Assembly (NCBI RefSeq): GCF_035918235.1
Contig: NZ_CP109485.1
Coordinates: 1,178,001 to 1,242,000 of the forward strand
Direction of reading: 5' to 3'
Length of the DNA: 64,000 bases
DNA from: Streptomyces sp. NBC_01445
GTDB lineage: Bacteria; Actinomycetota; Actinomycetes; Streptomycetales; Streptomycetaceae
Shown here: piece by piece, positions 40,493-49,010 of the stretch
Numbering within the stretch: the first letter of the stretch is position 1
Layout: each line of letters opens with the position of its first letter
Position numbers and translations under genes: made by a program
The notes under the pieces: model-generated
The model's input: only the letters and a program-made list of their open reading frames with translations
Told to the model about the DNA's origin: nothing
The model's database searches: none

Positions 40493-41785
40493 ATGCACTC
40501 CGCGGTGTTCCTCATCGAGTTCGGGGCGATCATCCTCGCGCTCGGCCTGCTGGGCAGATTCGCCGGGCGGTTCCGGTTCTCACCCATCCCCCTCTACCTC
40601 CTCGCGGGCCTCGCGTTCGGCGAGGGCGGGCTGCTCCCGCTCGGCGCGAGCGAGGAGTTCGTGGCGATCGGCGCCGAGATCGGCGTCATCCTGCTGCTGC
40701 TGATGCTGGGCCTGGAGTACACGGCCAGCGATCTCGTCAGCAACCTCAAGACGCAGTACCCGGCGGGCCTCGTCGACTGCGCGTTCAACGCGCTGCCGGG
40801 CGCCGCGGCCGCGCTGCTGATGGGGTGGGGCCCGGTGGCGGCCGTCGTCCTCGCCGGTGTCACGTGGATCTCGTCATCGGGTGTGATCGCCAAGGTGCTC
40901 GGCGACCTCGGCCGGGTCGGCAACCGGGAGACCCCCGTGATCCTCAGCATCCTGGTCCTCGAGGACCTGGCGATGGCGGTCTATCTGCCGATCATCACGG
41001 CGCTGCTCGCCGGTGTCGGCTGGGCGGCGGGCGGTGTCACCCTGGCCATCGCGCTCGGGGCCGCCGGCCTCGTCCTGTTCCTCGCGGTGCGGTACGGCCG
41101 TCTCATCTCCCGGTTCGTCTCCAGCGACGACCCGGAGAAGCTGCTCCTGGTGGTGCTCGGCCTGACGATCCTGGTCGCGGGGATCGCGCAGCAGCTCCAG
41201 GTGTCGGCGGCGGTCGGCGCGTTCCTCGTCGGCATCGCCCTGTCCGGTGAGGTCGCCGAGGGCGCCCACTCGCTGCTGCTACCGCTGCGCGACCTGTTCG
41301 CCGCCGTGTTCTTCGTCTTCTTCGGCCTGCACACCGACCCCGCGAGCATCCCGCCCGTCCTGCTTCCGGCGCTCGCTCTCGCCGTCGTCACGGCCTGCAC
41401 GAAGATCGCGACCGGCTACTGGGCGGCGCGGCGGGCGAAGATCTCCGTCAAGGGCCGCTGGCGTGCCGGCGGCGCTCTCGTGGCGCGTGGCGAGTTCTCC
41501 ATCGTCATCGCGGGCCTGGCGGTCACGGCCGGGATCGAGCCCAGGCTCGGTCCGCTGGCGACCGCGTACGTCCTGATCCTCGTCATCGTCGGACCGCTGA
41601 CGGCGCGCTTCACCGAGCCCGTCGCCGTGCGCGTGTCGCGGTGGCGGCAGCGTGGCGACGCACCGGCCGCGGTGGTCACCGCGGGCGCTGGCATCGTGCC
41701 CGCGCCGCGGGACGCGCAGGATCCGGTCGGCCCCGAGGCGGAGGCGCACGGCACGTCCGGGCGGGCCTCGAACTCCTCGTCCTGA
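40493..41785 (+). CDS. khtU: CPA2-family cation/H+ antiporter (KhtU-like)
   Basis: A 430-residue membrane protein with about 12-13 helices and the CPA2 fold: FGAIILALGLLGRFAGRFRFSPIPLYLLAGLAFG at the N-terminus, then WISSSGVIAKVLGDLGR and SILVLEDLAMAVYLPI with the conserved E-D of the ion site. It has no fused TrkA domain, which is why KhtT is separate. Together they likely expel K+ in exchange for protons, helping with alkaline or osmotic stress. The C-terminal 50 residues are disordered and charged. Confidence 0.85.
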   Translation: MHSAVFLIEFGAIILALGLLGRFAGRFRFSPIPLYLLAGLAFGEGGLLPLGASEEFVAIGAEIGVILLLLMLGLEYTASDLVSNLKTQYPAGLVDCAFNALPGAAAALLMGWGPVAAVVLAGVTWISSSGVIAKVLGDLGRVGNRETPVILSILVLEDLAMAVYLPIITALLAGVGWAAGGVTLAIALGAAGLVLFLAVRYGRLISRFVSSDDPEKLLLVVLGLTILVAGIAQQLQVSAAVGAFLVGIALSGEVAEGAHSLLLPLRDLFAAVFFVFFGLHTDPASIPPVLLPALALAVVTACTKIATGYWAARRAKISVKGRWRAGGALVARGEFSIVIAGLAVTAGIEPRLGPLATAYVLILVIVGPLTARFTEPVAVRVSRWRQRGDAPAAVVTAGAGIVPAPRDAQDPVGPEAEAHGTSGRASNSSS

Positions 41786-42114
41786 TCCGGTCACCCGACC
41801 GGGCGTAGACCGTCCAGGTCGCCGCCCGGTACGGGTGCCCGGACCACGGACACGATCCGTGCCGGCCGGGTGCGGAGCGAAGGCGGGGACCAATCTGCCC
41901 AAAACCGTTCGGGGCACACGACTGAGCATGGGCTCTGGCAACAGGACTCACTCCCGCTCAGTCCTCAGGACGAACCGCCCACCTGCCGGCCGGTGTCGAC
42001 CATCGCGGACGCCACGCCCGCGTCGTGCACGGCGAGACGGTCTTCTGGAGGCACCGCGGATCGCCCGCCCCATTCCAGGCGCCGTTTCACATGGAGCGCG
42101 CCGACACTGGTGCC
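41786..42114. other. Gene-free stretch between khtU and the Nudix gene
   Basis: About 330 bp with no convincing gene. Short open frames exist on both strands, but none has a family motif, a ribosome site and Streptomyces codon use together. I see no strong hairpin or repeat. Confidence 0.4.
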
Positions 42115-42579
42115 ATGGCGTACAAGAAGCAGAGCGCGGGCCTGCTGCTGTTCCGGCGCACGGCCGCCGGTACCGAGGTGCTGCTCGGACACATGGGCGG
42201 CCCGTTCTGGGAGCGGCGCGACGCCGGGGCGTGGACCGTGCCGAAGGGCGAGTACGAGGACGACGAGGAACCGTGGGCGGCGGCGCGCAGGGAGTTCCAG
42301 GAGGAACTGGGCCTTGCCCCGCCGGACGGCACGCCGGTGCCGCTCGGTGACACCGTGCAGTCCGGCGGCAAGCACGTCACCGTGTGGGCCGTGGAGGGCG
42401 ACCTCGACCTGGACGGCTTCGTGCCCGGCACGTTCACGATGGAGTGGCCGAAGGGCTCGGGGCGCATGGCCGAGTTCCCCGAGCTGGACCGCGCTGCCTG
42501 GCTCGGGCTCGACGCGGCGCGTCCCCTCGTGGTGCAGGCGCAGACCGTCTTCCTCGACCGGCTCGCCGAGCACGTCTGA
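42115..42579 (+). CDS. Nudix hydrolase
   Basis: A 154-residue Nudix protein. The box GEYEDDEEPWAAARREFQEELGL gives the E and R-E-x-x-E-E motif for the metal site. It starts KKQSAGLLLFRR and includes WERRDAGAWTVPKG, seen in diadenosine tetraphosphate or nucleotide-sugar pyrophosphatases. A lysine or aspartate phosphoanhydride substrate is likely, but not fixed. ATG 42115 was chosen over the in-frame 42025 because it matches the family start. Confidence 0.8.
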   Translation: MAYKKQSAGLLLFRRTAAGTEVLLGHMGGPFWERRDAGAWTVPKGEYEDDEEPWAAARREFQEELGLAPPDGTPVPLGDTVQSGGKHVTVWAVEGDLDLDGFVPGTFTMEWPKGSGRMAEFPELDRAAWLGLDAARPLVVQAQTVFLDRLAEHV

Positions 42580-42670
42580 CTGCCGCGCCACTGGGTACAC
42601 GGTCCGTCCGCGTTGCGCGGCGCGACGTGGCGCGGCAAGGTCGAAGCACCGCGCAGAGGAGGTCACCCCC

Positions 42671-44065
42671 ATGCCCATCGCGACGGTCAACCCCGCGAAC
42701 GGCGAGACGCTCAAGACGTACGACGCCCTGACCGACGAGGAGATCGAGCACCGGCTCCTTCTCGCCGCCGGCACGTTCCGCACGTACCGCACCACCACGT
42801 TCTTCGAACGGGCCCGGCTGCTCCAGGCCGCCGCGGACCTCCTCGACGCGGACCGTGACGACATCGCGCGCGTCATGACCACCGAGATGGGCAAGCCCGT
42901 CGTGGCGGCCCGCGCGGAGGCCGCGAAGTGCGCGAAGGCGATGCGCTGGTACGCGGAGCACGCGCAGGAACTCCTCGCCGACGAGCACCCCTCGGCCAAG
43001 GACGTGGAGGACTCCGGCGCGGTCAGCGCCCATGTCCGCTACCGGCCGCTGGGCGTCGTCCTCGCCGTCATGCCGTGGAACTTCCCGCTGTGGCAGGTCG
43101 TACGGTTCGCCGCGCCCGCCCTGATGGCAGGAAACGTGGGACTGCTCAAGCACGCGTCGAACGTGCCGCAGACCGCGCTGTACCTCCAGGACCTGTTCCG
43201 CAGGGCCGGGTTCCCCGACGGGTGCTTCCAGACGCTGCTCATCGGCTCGCGCGCGGTCGAGGGCGTACTCCGCGATGAGCGGGTCGTGGCGGCGACGCTG
43301 ACCGGGAGCGAGCCGGCGGGACGTTCCGTCGCCTCGATCGCGGGCGACGAGGTCAAGAAGACCGTCCTTGAGCTGGGCGGCAGCGACCCGTTCGTCGTGC
43401 TGCCGTCGGCCGACGTGGCGAAGGCCGCGAAGGTCGCTGTGACGGCGCGGGCGCAGAACAACGGGCAGTCGTGCATCGCGGCGAAGCGGTTCATCGTGCA
43501 CACGGACGTGTACGACGAGTTCGCCGAGCTGTTCGTCTCCGGGATGCGGGCCCTGCGGGTGGGCGACCCGATGGACGAGAACACCGACGTCGGCCCGCTC
43601 GCCAGCGAGCAGGGCCGCGCCGACCTGGAAGAACTCGTGGACGACGCCGTGGAGTGCGGCGCGACGGTGCTGTGCGGCGGCCGGCGCCCCGAGGCGTACG
43701 CCAAGAGCGGCTGGTACTACGAGCCGACGGTCATCACCGACATCACGCAGGACATGCGCATCCACCGCGAGGAGACCTTCGGCCCGGTCGCCACGCTGTA
43801 CCGCGTCGGCGACCTGGACGAGGCCGTCGCCCTCGCCAACGACTCACCGTTCGGGCTGAGTTCCAACGTGTGGACACATGACGCGGCGGAGATCGACCGC
43901 TTCGCCCGCGACATCGAGGCGGGCGGCGTCTACGTCAACGGAATGACAGCCTCACACCCAGCCTTCCCGTTCGGCGGCGTCAAGCGCTCCGGCTACGGCA
44001 GGGAGCTCTCGGACCACGGAATCCGCGAGTTCTGCAACATCACCACGGTGTGGGTCGGGGCCTGA
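42671..44065 (+). CDS. gabD: NADP-dependent succinate-semialdehyde dehydrogenase
   Basis: A 464-residue aldehyde dehydrogenase. Catalytic Glu in VLELGGSDPFVVL and Cys in NNGQSCIAAKRFIVHTDVY, with LGVVLAVMPWNFPLWQVVRF and FNI-type C-terminal FPFGGVKRSGYGRELSDHGIREF. The NNGQ-S-C-I-A-A-K-R-F run is typical of GabD/YneI, which oxidise succinate semialdehyde in GABA breakdown. A GABA source, GadB, lies at 58.8 kb, but there is no linked gabT here. The last 114 bp overlap the convergent GNAT gene. Confidence 0.8.
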   Translation: MPIATVNPANGETLKTYDALTDEEIEHRLLLAAGTFRTYRTTTFFERARLLQAAADLLDADRDDIARVMTTEMGKPVVAARAEAAKCAKAMRWYAEHAQELLADEHPSAKDVEDSGAVSAHVRYRPLGVVLAVMPWNFPLWQVVRFAAPALMAGNVGLLKHASNVPQTALYLQDLFRRAGFPDGCFQTLLIGSRAVEGVLRDERVVAATLTGSEPAGRSVASIAGDEVKKTVLELGGSDPFVVLPSADVAKAAKVAVTARAQNNGQSCIAAKRFIVHTDVYDEFAELFVSGMRALRVGDPMDENTDVGPLASEQGRADLEELVDDAVECGATVLCGGRRPEAYAKSGWYYEPTVITDITQDMRIHREETFGPVATLYRVGDLDEAVALANDSPFGLSSNVWTHDAAEIDRFARDIEAGGVYVNGMTASHPAFPFGGVKRSGYGRELSDHGIREFCNITTVWVGA

Positions 44066-44629
44066 ACCGTCCGCGCCATGCCCTTGAGGTCGGGGATCAG
44101 GGCGGGCCTCTGGCATGGCCTGTGGGGCACGCACCATGAACACGTCGATCGGGTCCTCCGATTCGAGGGTGAAGCCGTGGCGCTCGTAGAGGCGGCGGGC
44201 CGCGCTGCCCTGGACGACGTCCAGGCGTACGGTCTCGCCCGCCGCGTCGGCCCGGTCGAGCAGTGCGCGCAGGACGGCCGTGCCGAGACCCCTGCCCTGC
44301 TGTTCCGGGGCGAGGTAGAAGTGCTCGATCCACTGGCCCCCGGACTGCGCCGGGCGCATCGTGACGCTGCCCACGAACGCACCGTCGGCCAGGACGACGG
44401 AGGTGTACCGCTCGGAGAACGTGTCACGCAGCCGCTGCCGGACTCGGTGCTCGTCGTAGCGGCCGAGGCGCACCAGGTCCGGTCGCATGACGACGGCGCG
44501 CAGCTCGGCGATCGGCTCCACGTCGGCGGGCCCGGCAGCCCTCAGCTCCCACCGGACGCCGGGCGGCCGGCCTGCCTCGGAACCCTCCTGACCAGGCGGT
44601 TCCGCGTACTCCGTCGTGCGTGTGTTCAT
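43952..44629 (-). CDS. GNAT-family N-acetyltransferase with long C-terminal extension
   Basis: A 225-residue protein. The acetyl-CoA loop is in YLAPEQQGRGLGTAVLRALLDRADAAGE, with VVQGSAARRLYERHGFTLESEDPIDVFMVR as the final fold element. After about residue 150 the tail is low-complexity and overlaps the 3' 114 bp of gabD on the opposite strand, so the tail is probably not part of the domain and may follow a lost stop. The acceptor is unknown. Start ATG 44629. Confidence 0.7.
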   Translation of the reverse strand: MNTRTTEYAEPPGQEGSEAGRPPGVRWELRAAGPADVEPIAELRAVVMRPDLVRLGRYDEHRVRQRLRDTFSERYTSVVLADGAFVGSVTMRPAQSGGQWIEHFYLAPEQQGRGLGTAVLRALLDRADAAGETVRLDVVQGSAARRLYERHGFTLESEDPIDVFMVRAPQAMPEARPDPRPQGHGADGSGPDPHRGDVAELADSVVRELPAVAGALDAAEREGWV

Positions 44630-44688
44630 CGCCGAAGTATCCCAGAGGCCACGTACGTCCCGGTGCGCCGCCCGGGGGCAACGGCTGA

Positions 44689-44726
44689 GGTTCGGCCCCC
44701 GCACGGAAGTTGGCGGGGGCCGAACC
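44689..44726 (-). terminator. Hairpin terminator of xylA
   Basis: Perfect 14-bp arms GGTTCGGCCCCCGC (44689-44702) and GCGGGGGCCGAACC (44713-44726) with a 10-nt loop, 22 bp past the xylA stop on the minus strand. Confidence 0.8.
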
Positions 44727-44748
44727 GGGCACTACGCGCGCGTGGCCG

Positions 44749-45915
44749 TCAGCCCCGGGCCGCCAGCAGGTGGTCCATCGCCAGCTGGTCGAGGCGCTCG
44801 AAGGCCATGCCGCGGGCGGCGGCCGCCTCCACGTCGAAGCCCTCGAAGGCGCTCGCGTCGGCGAGCAGCCCCGACAGGCCGTCGGCGGCGGTGGGCTGCA
44901 CCAGCTCGTCGAGCCGCGAGGCGCGCAGCGCCTCCTGAACCTCCGGGTCGGCCCGGAACGCGGCCGCACGCTCGCGCAGGATCAGGTAGTTGCGCATGCA
45001 GCCCTCGGCCGACGCCCACACGCCGTCGTAGTCCTCGGTGCGCGGCGGCTTGAAGTCGAAGTGCCGCGGCCCCTCGTACCCGGCGGTCTCCAGCAGGTCG
45101 ACCAGCCAGAACGCCGAGCGCAGGTCGCCCGCGCCGAAGCGGAGGTCCTGGTCGTACTTGATGCCCGTCTGGCCGTTGAGGTCGATGTGGAAGAGCTTGC
45201 CCGCCCACAGTGCCTGGGCGATGCCGTGCGGGAAGTTGAGCCCCGCCATCTGCTCGTGGCCCACCTCCGGGTTCACGCCGTACATCTCGGGCCGCTCCAG
45301 GCGCTCGATGAAGGCGAGGGCGTGGCCGACAGTGGGCAGGAGGATGTCGCCGCGCGGCTCGTTCGGCTTCGGCTCGATCGCGAACTTCAGGTCGTAGCCC
45401 TGCTGGACGACGTACTCGCCGAGCAGGTCGAACGCCTCCTTCATCCGGTCGAGCGCGGCCCGTACGTCCTTGGCCGCGCCGGATTCGGCGCCCTCGCGGC
45501 CGCCCCAGGCGACGTACGTCTTCGCGCCGAGTTCGACAGCGAGATCGATGTTGCGGATGGTCTTGCGCAGGGCGTACCGGCGCACGTCTCGGTCGTTCGC
45601 GGTGAACGCGCCGTCCTTGAAGACGGGGTGCGTGAAGAGGTTCGTGGTGGCCATCGGGACGATCAGGCCGGTGGAGTCGAGGGCCTGCCGGAAGCGCTTG
45701 ACGTGCGACTCGCGCTCGGTGTCCGAGGCCCCGAAGGGGATCAGGTCGTCGTCGTGGAACGTCACTCCGTAGGCGCCGAGGTCGGCCAGGCGCCGCACGG
45801 ACTCGGCCGGGTCGAGGGCGGCGCGGGTGGCGTCGCCGAACGGGTCGCGCCCCTGCCAGCCGACCGTCCACAGGCCGAAGCTGAACTTGTCGTCGGGGGT
45901 GGGTCGGTACGTCAT
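44749..45915 (-). CDS. xylA: Xylose isomerase
   Basis: Converts D-xylose to D-xylulose. The 388-residue protein is full length for the Streptomyces type: [16 protein letters not shown], His54 and Asp57 in [13 protein letters not shown], the metal-site Glu181/Lys183 in [15 protein letters not shown], and later [14 protein letters not shown] and FHIDLNGQ. It is divergent from xylB across a 166-bp gap and terminated by a 14-bp hairpin. With xylB and the ROK repressor xylR it makes a complete xylose catabolic locus; no transporter is adjacent. Confidence 0.96.
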   Translation of the reverse strand: MTYRPTPDDKFSFGLWTVGWQGRDPFGDATRAALDPAESVRRLADLGAYGVTFHDDDLIPFGASDTERESHVKRFRQALDSTGLIVPMATTNLFTHPVFKDGAFTANDRDVRRYALRKTIRNIDLAVELGAKTYVAWGGREGAESGAAKDVRAALDRMKEAFDLLGEYVVQQGYDLKFAIEPKPNEPRGDILLPTVGHALAFIERLERPEMYGVNPEVGHEQMAGLNFPHGIAQALWAGKLFHIDLNGQTGIKYDQDLRFGAGDLRSAFWLVDLLETAGYEGPRHFDFKPPRTEDYDGVWASAEGCMRNYLILRERAAAFRADPEVQEALRASRLDELVQPTAADGLSGLLADASAFEGFDVEAAAARGMAFERLDQLAMDHLLAARG

Positions 45916-46081
45916 GTTGCGGCTCCTCGCCAGTCACGCCTATTTCGTCATGGCACTTTACAAATTAGTATGCGGACACGCCGCTGGGAAGAGGCATATC
46001 GGGAGAGCATCGGGTGAACGCTCTGTCGCACATGTACCTCGGACAGCCACGGAATCGTCTTGTCGGGAACGGGAGAGCCGG
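45916..46081. promoter_or_regulatory. Divergent xylA-xylB control region
   Basis: This 166-bp gap must hold both promoters. Its centre is unusually AT-rich: CTTTACAAATTAGTATG (45956-45972) contains TAGTAT (45966-45971) as a possible xylB-side -10. The ROK repressor encoded downstream is expected to bind here, but I see no long perfect palindrome. Confidence 0.45.
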
Positions 46082-47521
46082 ATGTCATCAGCCGATGGAC
46101 CACTCGTCGTCGGGGTGGACAGCTCCACGCAGTCCACGAAGGCCCTGGTCGTCGACGCCGCCACGGGCGCGGTCGTGGCGAGCGGCCAGGCACCCCACAC
46201 GGTCAGCTCGGGGCAGGGCCGCGAGAGCGACCCCGAGCAGTGGTGGACCGCACTGTGCGAGGCGCTGCGCCAGTGCGGTGACGCGGCGCACCGGGCCTCG
46301 GCAGTGTCGGTCGGCGGTCAGCAGCACGGCCTCGTCACGCTCGACGCCGCCGGCCGGCCGGTACGTCCCGCGCTGCTCTGGAACGATGTGCGCTCGGCGC
46401 CCCAGGCCCGCCGCCTCATCGACGAGATGGGCGGCCCCAAGGCGTGGGCCGAGCGGGTGGGCAGTGTGCCCGGGGCCTCGTTCACCGTCACCAAGTGGGC
46501 ATGGCTGGCCGAGCACGAGCCGGACGCGGTACGCGCCACGGCCGCCGTGCGGCTGCCGCACGACTACCTCACTCAGCGGCTGACCGGCGACGGCACGACG
46601 GACCGGGGCGACGCCTCGGGCACGGGCTGGTGGGCCTCGGCCACGGAGTCGTACGACGACGACATCCTCGCTCGCGTGGGGCTCGATCCGGCGCTCCTCC
46701 CCCGGGTCGTGCGCCCCGGAGAGGTGGCCGGTACGGTCCACGGATCGGGTGAACTGCCTTTCTCCAGGGGGACGTTGGTGGCCGCGGGCACGGGCGACAA
46801 CGCGGCCGCCGCCCTCGGCCTCGGGCTCCGGCCCGGCACCCCGGTCCTCAGCCTCGGCACGTCCGGCACGGTGTACGCGGTGTCGCGGCACCGCCCCGCG
46901 GACCCGACCGGCACTGTCGCCGGCTTCGCCGACGCGCGCGGCGACTGGCTGCCACTCGCGTGCACCCTCAACTGCACGCTGGCCGTCGACCGGGTCGCCG
47001 CGCTGCTCGGCCTGGACCGCGAGGCCGTGGAACCCGGCGGCGGCATCACGCTGCTGCCGTACCTGGACGGCGAGCGCACCCCCGATCTGCCGAACGCCTC
47101 AGGGCTGTTGCACGGACTGCGGCACGACACCACGGGAGGCCAGCTCCTGCAGGCCGCCTACGACGGCGCAGTCCACGCGCTCTTGGGCGCGCTGGACCTC
47201 GTCCTCGACGCTGACGCCGACCTGTCGGTGCCGCTGCTGCTCATCGGGGGCGGCGCCCGGGGAGCGGCCTGGCAACAGACCGTACGACGGCTCTCGGGCC
47301 GTGCGGTGCAGGTGCCCGAGGCCCGCGAGCTGGTCGCGCTCGGCGCCGCGGCGCAGGCCGCCGGGCTGTTGACCGGGGAGGATCCGGCGGCGGTGGCACG
47401 GCGCTGGGGAACGGCGCAGGGGCCTGTTCTGGATCCTGTGGAGCAGGACGCGGCGGCGCTGGCGCGGATCTCCGGGGTACTCTCCGACGCGGCCCCGCTC
47501 CTGGACAGGGGTCCGCGCTGA
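46082..47521 (+). CDS. xylB: Xylulokinase
   Basis: Phosphorylates D-xylulose. A 479-residue FGGY-family kinase: VGVDSSTQSTKALVVDAATG (phosphate 1), SVGGQQHGLVTLD, LPHDYLTQRLTG and DRGDASGTGWW as sugar-site motifs, GTGDNAAAALGLGL and LSLGTSGTVYA in the second ATPase half, and LIGGGARGAAWQQ near the adenosine site. ATG 46082 follows GGGAGAG. It is divergent from xylA and precedes xylR by 76 bp. Confidence 0.94.
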   Translation: MSSADGPLVVGVDSSTQSTKALVVDAATGAVVASGQAPHTVSSGQGRESDPEQWWTALCEALRQCGDAAHRASAVSVGGQQHGLVTLDAAGRPVRPALLWNDVRSAPQARRLIDEMGGPKAWAERVGSVPGASFTVTKWAWLAEHEPDAVRATAAVRLPHDYLTQRLTGDGTTDRGDASGTGWWASATESYDDDILARVGLDPALLPRVVRPGEVAGTVHGSGELPFSRGTLVAAGTGDNAAAALGLGLRPGTPVLSLGTSGTVYAVSRHRPADPTGTVAGFADARGDWLPLACTLNCTLAVDRVAALLGLDREAVEPGGGITLLPYLDGERTPDLPNASGLLHGLRHDTTGGQLLQAAYDGAVHALLGALDLVLDADADLSVPLLLIGGGARGAAWQQTVRRLSGRAVQVPEARELVALGAAAQAAGLLTGEDPAAVARRWGTAQGPVLDPVEQDAAALARISGVLSDAAPLLDRGPR

Positions 47522-47597
47522 CCACCCCGCCGACCGAGGATCCAGGAAGGCCGACGGCCGCGTGCGCCGGCCCGACCCCATGGGAGCGTCCGGAGGC

Positions 47598-48803
47598 ATG
47601 ACCGCACCACTGCACGAGCCCCGGCCCGGCACACCCGACACCCAGCAGGGCATGCGCCGGCGCAACCTCTCGCGGGTCATACACTCCGTCGCCACGGACG
47701 GACCGTTGTCGCGGGCCACGGTCGCCCAGCACATCGGGCTGACCAGGGCCGCGGTTTCGACGCTCGTCGACGAACTGATCCGGTCGGGTCTGATCGAGGA
47801 GCTCGGCCCACAGCGGCCCGGCAGGGTCGGGCGTCCCGGCTCGGCGCTCGTCGTCAGCCGCAGCGGTCCCGCCGGGATCGGGGCCGAGGTCGGTGTCGAC
47901 CATCTCGCGGTGTGCGCGGTCGATCTGAGCGGCGAGGTACGCGCGCGTGCCGTGCGCCGCGTCGCCAACCGCGGGCGCGCGCCCGGCCCCGTCCTCAAGG
48001 AACTGTCCGTGCTGATCCGGGAGGTGACGGCCCGTGCCGAACGGGAGGGGCTGCGCCCGGCGGGCCTCGCGGTCGCGGTGCCGGGCCTGGTCGCGCGCGG
48101 CACGCATACGGTGGTCCGGGCGCCCAACCTGGACTGGCACGACACGGACGTCTCCACGCTGCTGCCGACACCGACCGAGCCACGGTCCGTTCTGCCGCTG
48201 AGCGTCGACAACGAGGCGAATTTCGGGGCCCTCGCCGAGCTCTGGCTCGGCGAGGAGACCCCCGCCGACTTCCTGCACGTCTCGGCCGAGATCGGCATCG
48301 GCGCGGCGCTCGTCGTCGACGGCAAGCTGCTGCGCGGAACCCGTGGATTCGCGGGCGAGTTGGGGCACGTTCCGGTCCGCCCGGAGGGCCCGGCGTGCCC
48401 GTGCGGAGGGCGCGGATGCCTGGAGCAGTACGCGGGCGAGGAGGCCGTGCTGCGCGCGGCGGGCCTCGGTCCCGGCGAGGACCGGGTGGGTCTGCTCGCC
48501 GAGCGCGCCGCGGCAGGGGACACGGATGCGCGGCGGGCGCTGCGCGGGGCCGGGGCCGCCATGGGCATCGCGCTGACCGGGGCGGTGAACCTCCTCGACC
48601 CTCGGGCGGTCGTGCTCGGCGGGGCGCTGTCGCGGCTCGCGCCGTGGCTACTGCCCGCGCTGGAGCGGGAGTTGACGCGCCGGACGGCTACGCCGGCCGA
48701 CGGGGTGACGGTGTCGCGCCTGGGGTCCGACGGCCCTCTGCTCGGTGCGGCGCACTCGGTGGTGCGGGCGGTGCTCGACGATCCGGTGGCGGCGAGCGTG
48801 TAG
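47598..48803 (+). CDS. xylR: ROK-family xylose repressor
   Basis: A 401-residue regulator. An N-terminal winged HTH (LSRVIHSVATDGPLSRATVAQHIGLTRAAVSTLVDELIRSG) is fused to a ROK sugar-binding domain with VDNEANFGALAE, GHVPVRPEGPACPCGGRGCLEQYAG (complete C-x-C-G-x-x-G-C zinc motif) and VVLGGALSRL. Relatives repress xyl genes and release DNA on binding xylose. The start is either ATG 47598 or an in-frame ATG 47580. It is likely co-transcribed with xylB and followed by a short hairpin. Confidence 0.85.
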   Translation: MTAPLHEPRPGTPDTQQGMRRRNLSRVIHSVATDGPLSRATVAQHIGLTRAAVSTLVDELIRSGLIEELGPQRPGRVGRPGSALVVSRSGPAGIGAEVGVDHLAVCAVDLSGEVRARAVRRVANRGRAPGPVLKELSVLIREVTARAEREGLRPAGLAVAVPGLVARGTHTVVRAPNLDWHDTDVSTLLPTPTEPRSVLPLSVDNEANFGALAELWLGEETPADFLHVSAEIGIGAALVVDGKLLRGTRGFAGELGHVPVRPEGPACPCGGRGCLEQYAGEEAVLRAAGLGPGEDRVGLLAERAAAGDTDARRALRGAGAAMGIALTGAVNLLDPRAVVLGGALSRLAPWLLPALERELTRRTATPADGVTVSRLGSDGPLLGAAHSVVRAVLDDPVAASV

Positions 48804-48849
48804 GACGCCGGTGGCCGTCCGGACCCCTGCGCCGTGGCGCGCGAAGTGC

Positions 48850-48867
48850 CAGAGGTTCGGACCTCTG
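48850..48867. terminator. Short stable hairpin after xylR
   Basis: CAGAGGT (48850-48856), tetraloop TCGG, and ACCTCTG (48861-48867): a perfect 7-bp stem with a four-base loop 46 bp after the xylR stop. Confidence 0.55.
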
Positions 48868-48875
48868 ACGTGCGG

Positions 48876-48902
48876 TTGTTCACAATCGGCGAGTTATCCA
48901 CA
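48876..48902 (+). promoter_or_regulatory. Two DnaA-box-like nonamers in tandem
   Basis: TTGTTCACA (48876-48884) and TTATCCACA (48894-48902) lie in the same orientation, 18 bp start to start. The second equals the classical DnaA box and the first differs from TTGTCCACA, the Streptomyces-preferred form, in one base. They are in the intergenic region between xylR and the permease, away from any oriC gene. Confidence 0.5.
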
Positions 48903-49010
48903 GGCGCGCCGCGCCCCCTTCCGCCCCAACCGCCAAGGCCCTTAACGTAATTCACGCGGAACGCCACCGCCTCGGCGTGGTGGCGCGGTCACGTGGATCG
49001 GGGGATTCAG

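Noticed and set aside
41965..42999. A minus-strand frame across the Nudix gene and the start of gabD
   Set aside because: It overlaps two well-supported genes and shows no domain or ribosome site.
47099..48967. A 622-codon open frame on the minus strand opposite xylB and xylR
   Set aside because: It is rich in Arg, Ser and Pro with no domain and follows the third-codon pattern of the plus-strand genes, as expected from GC-rich antisense.
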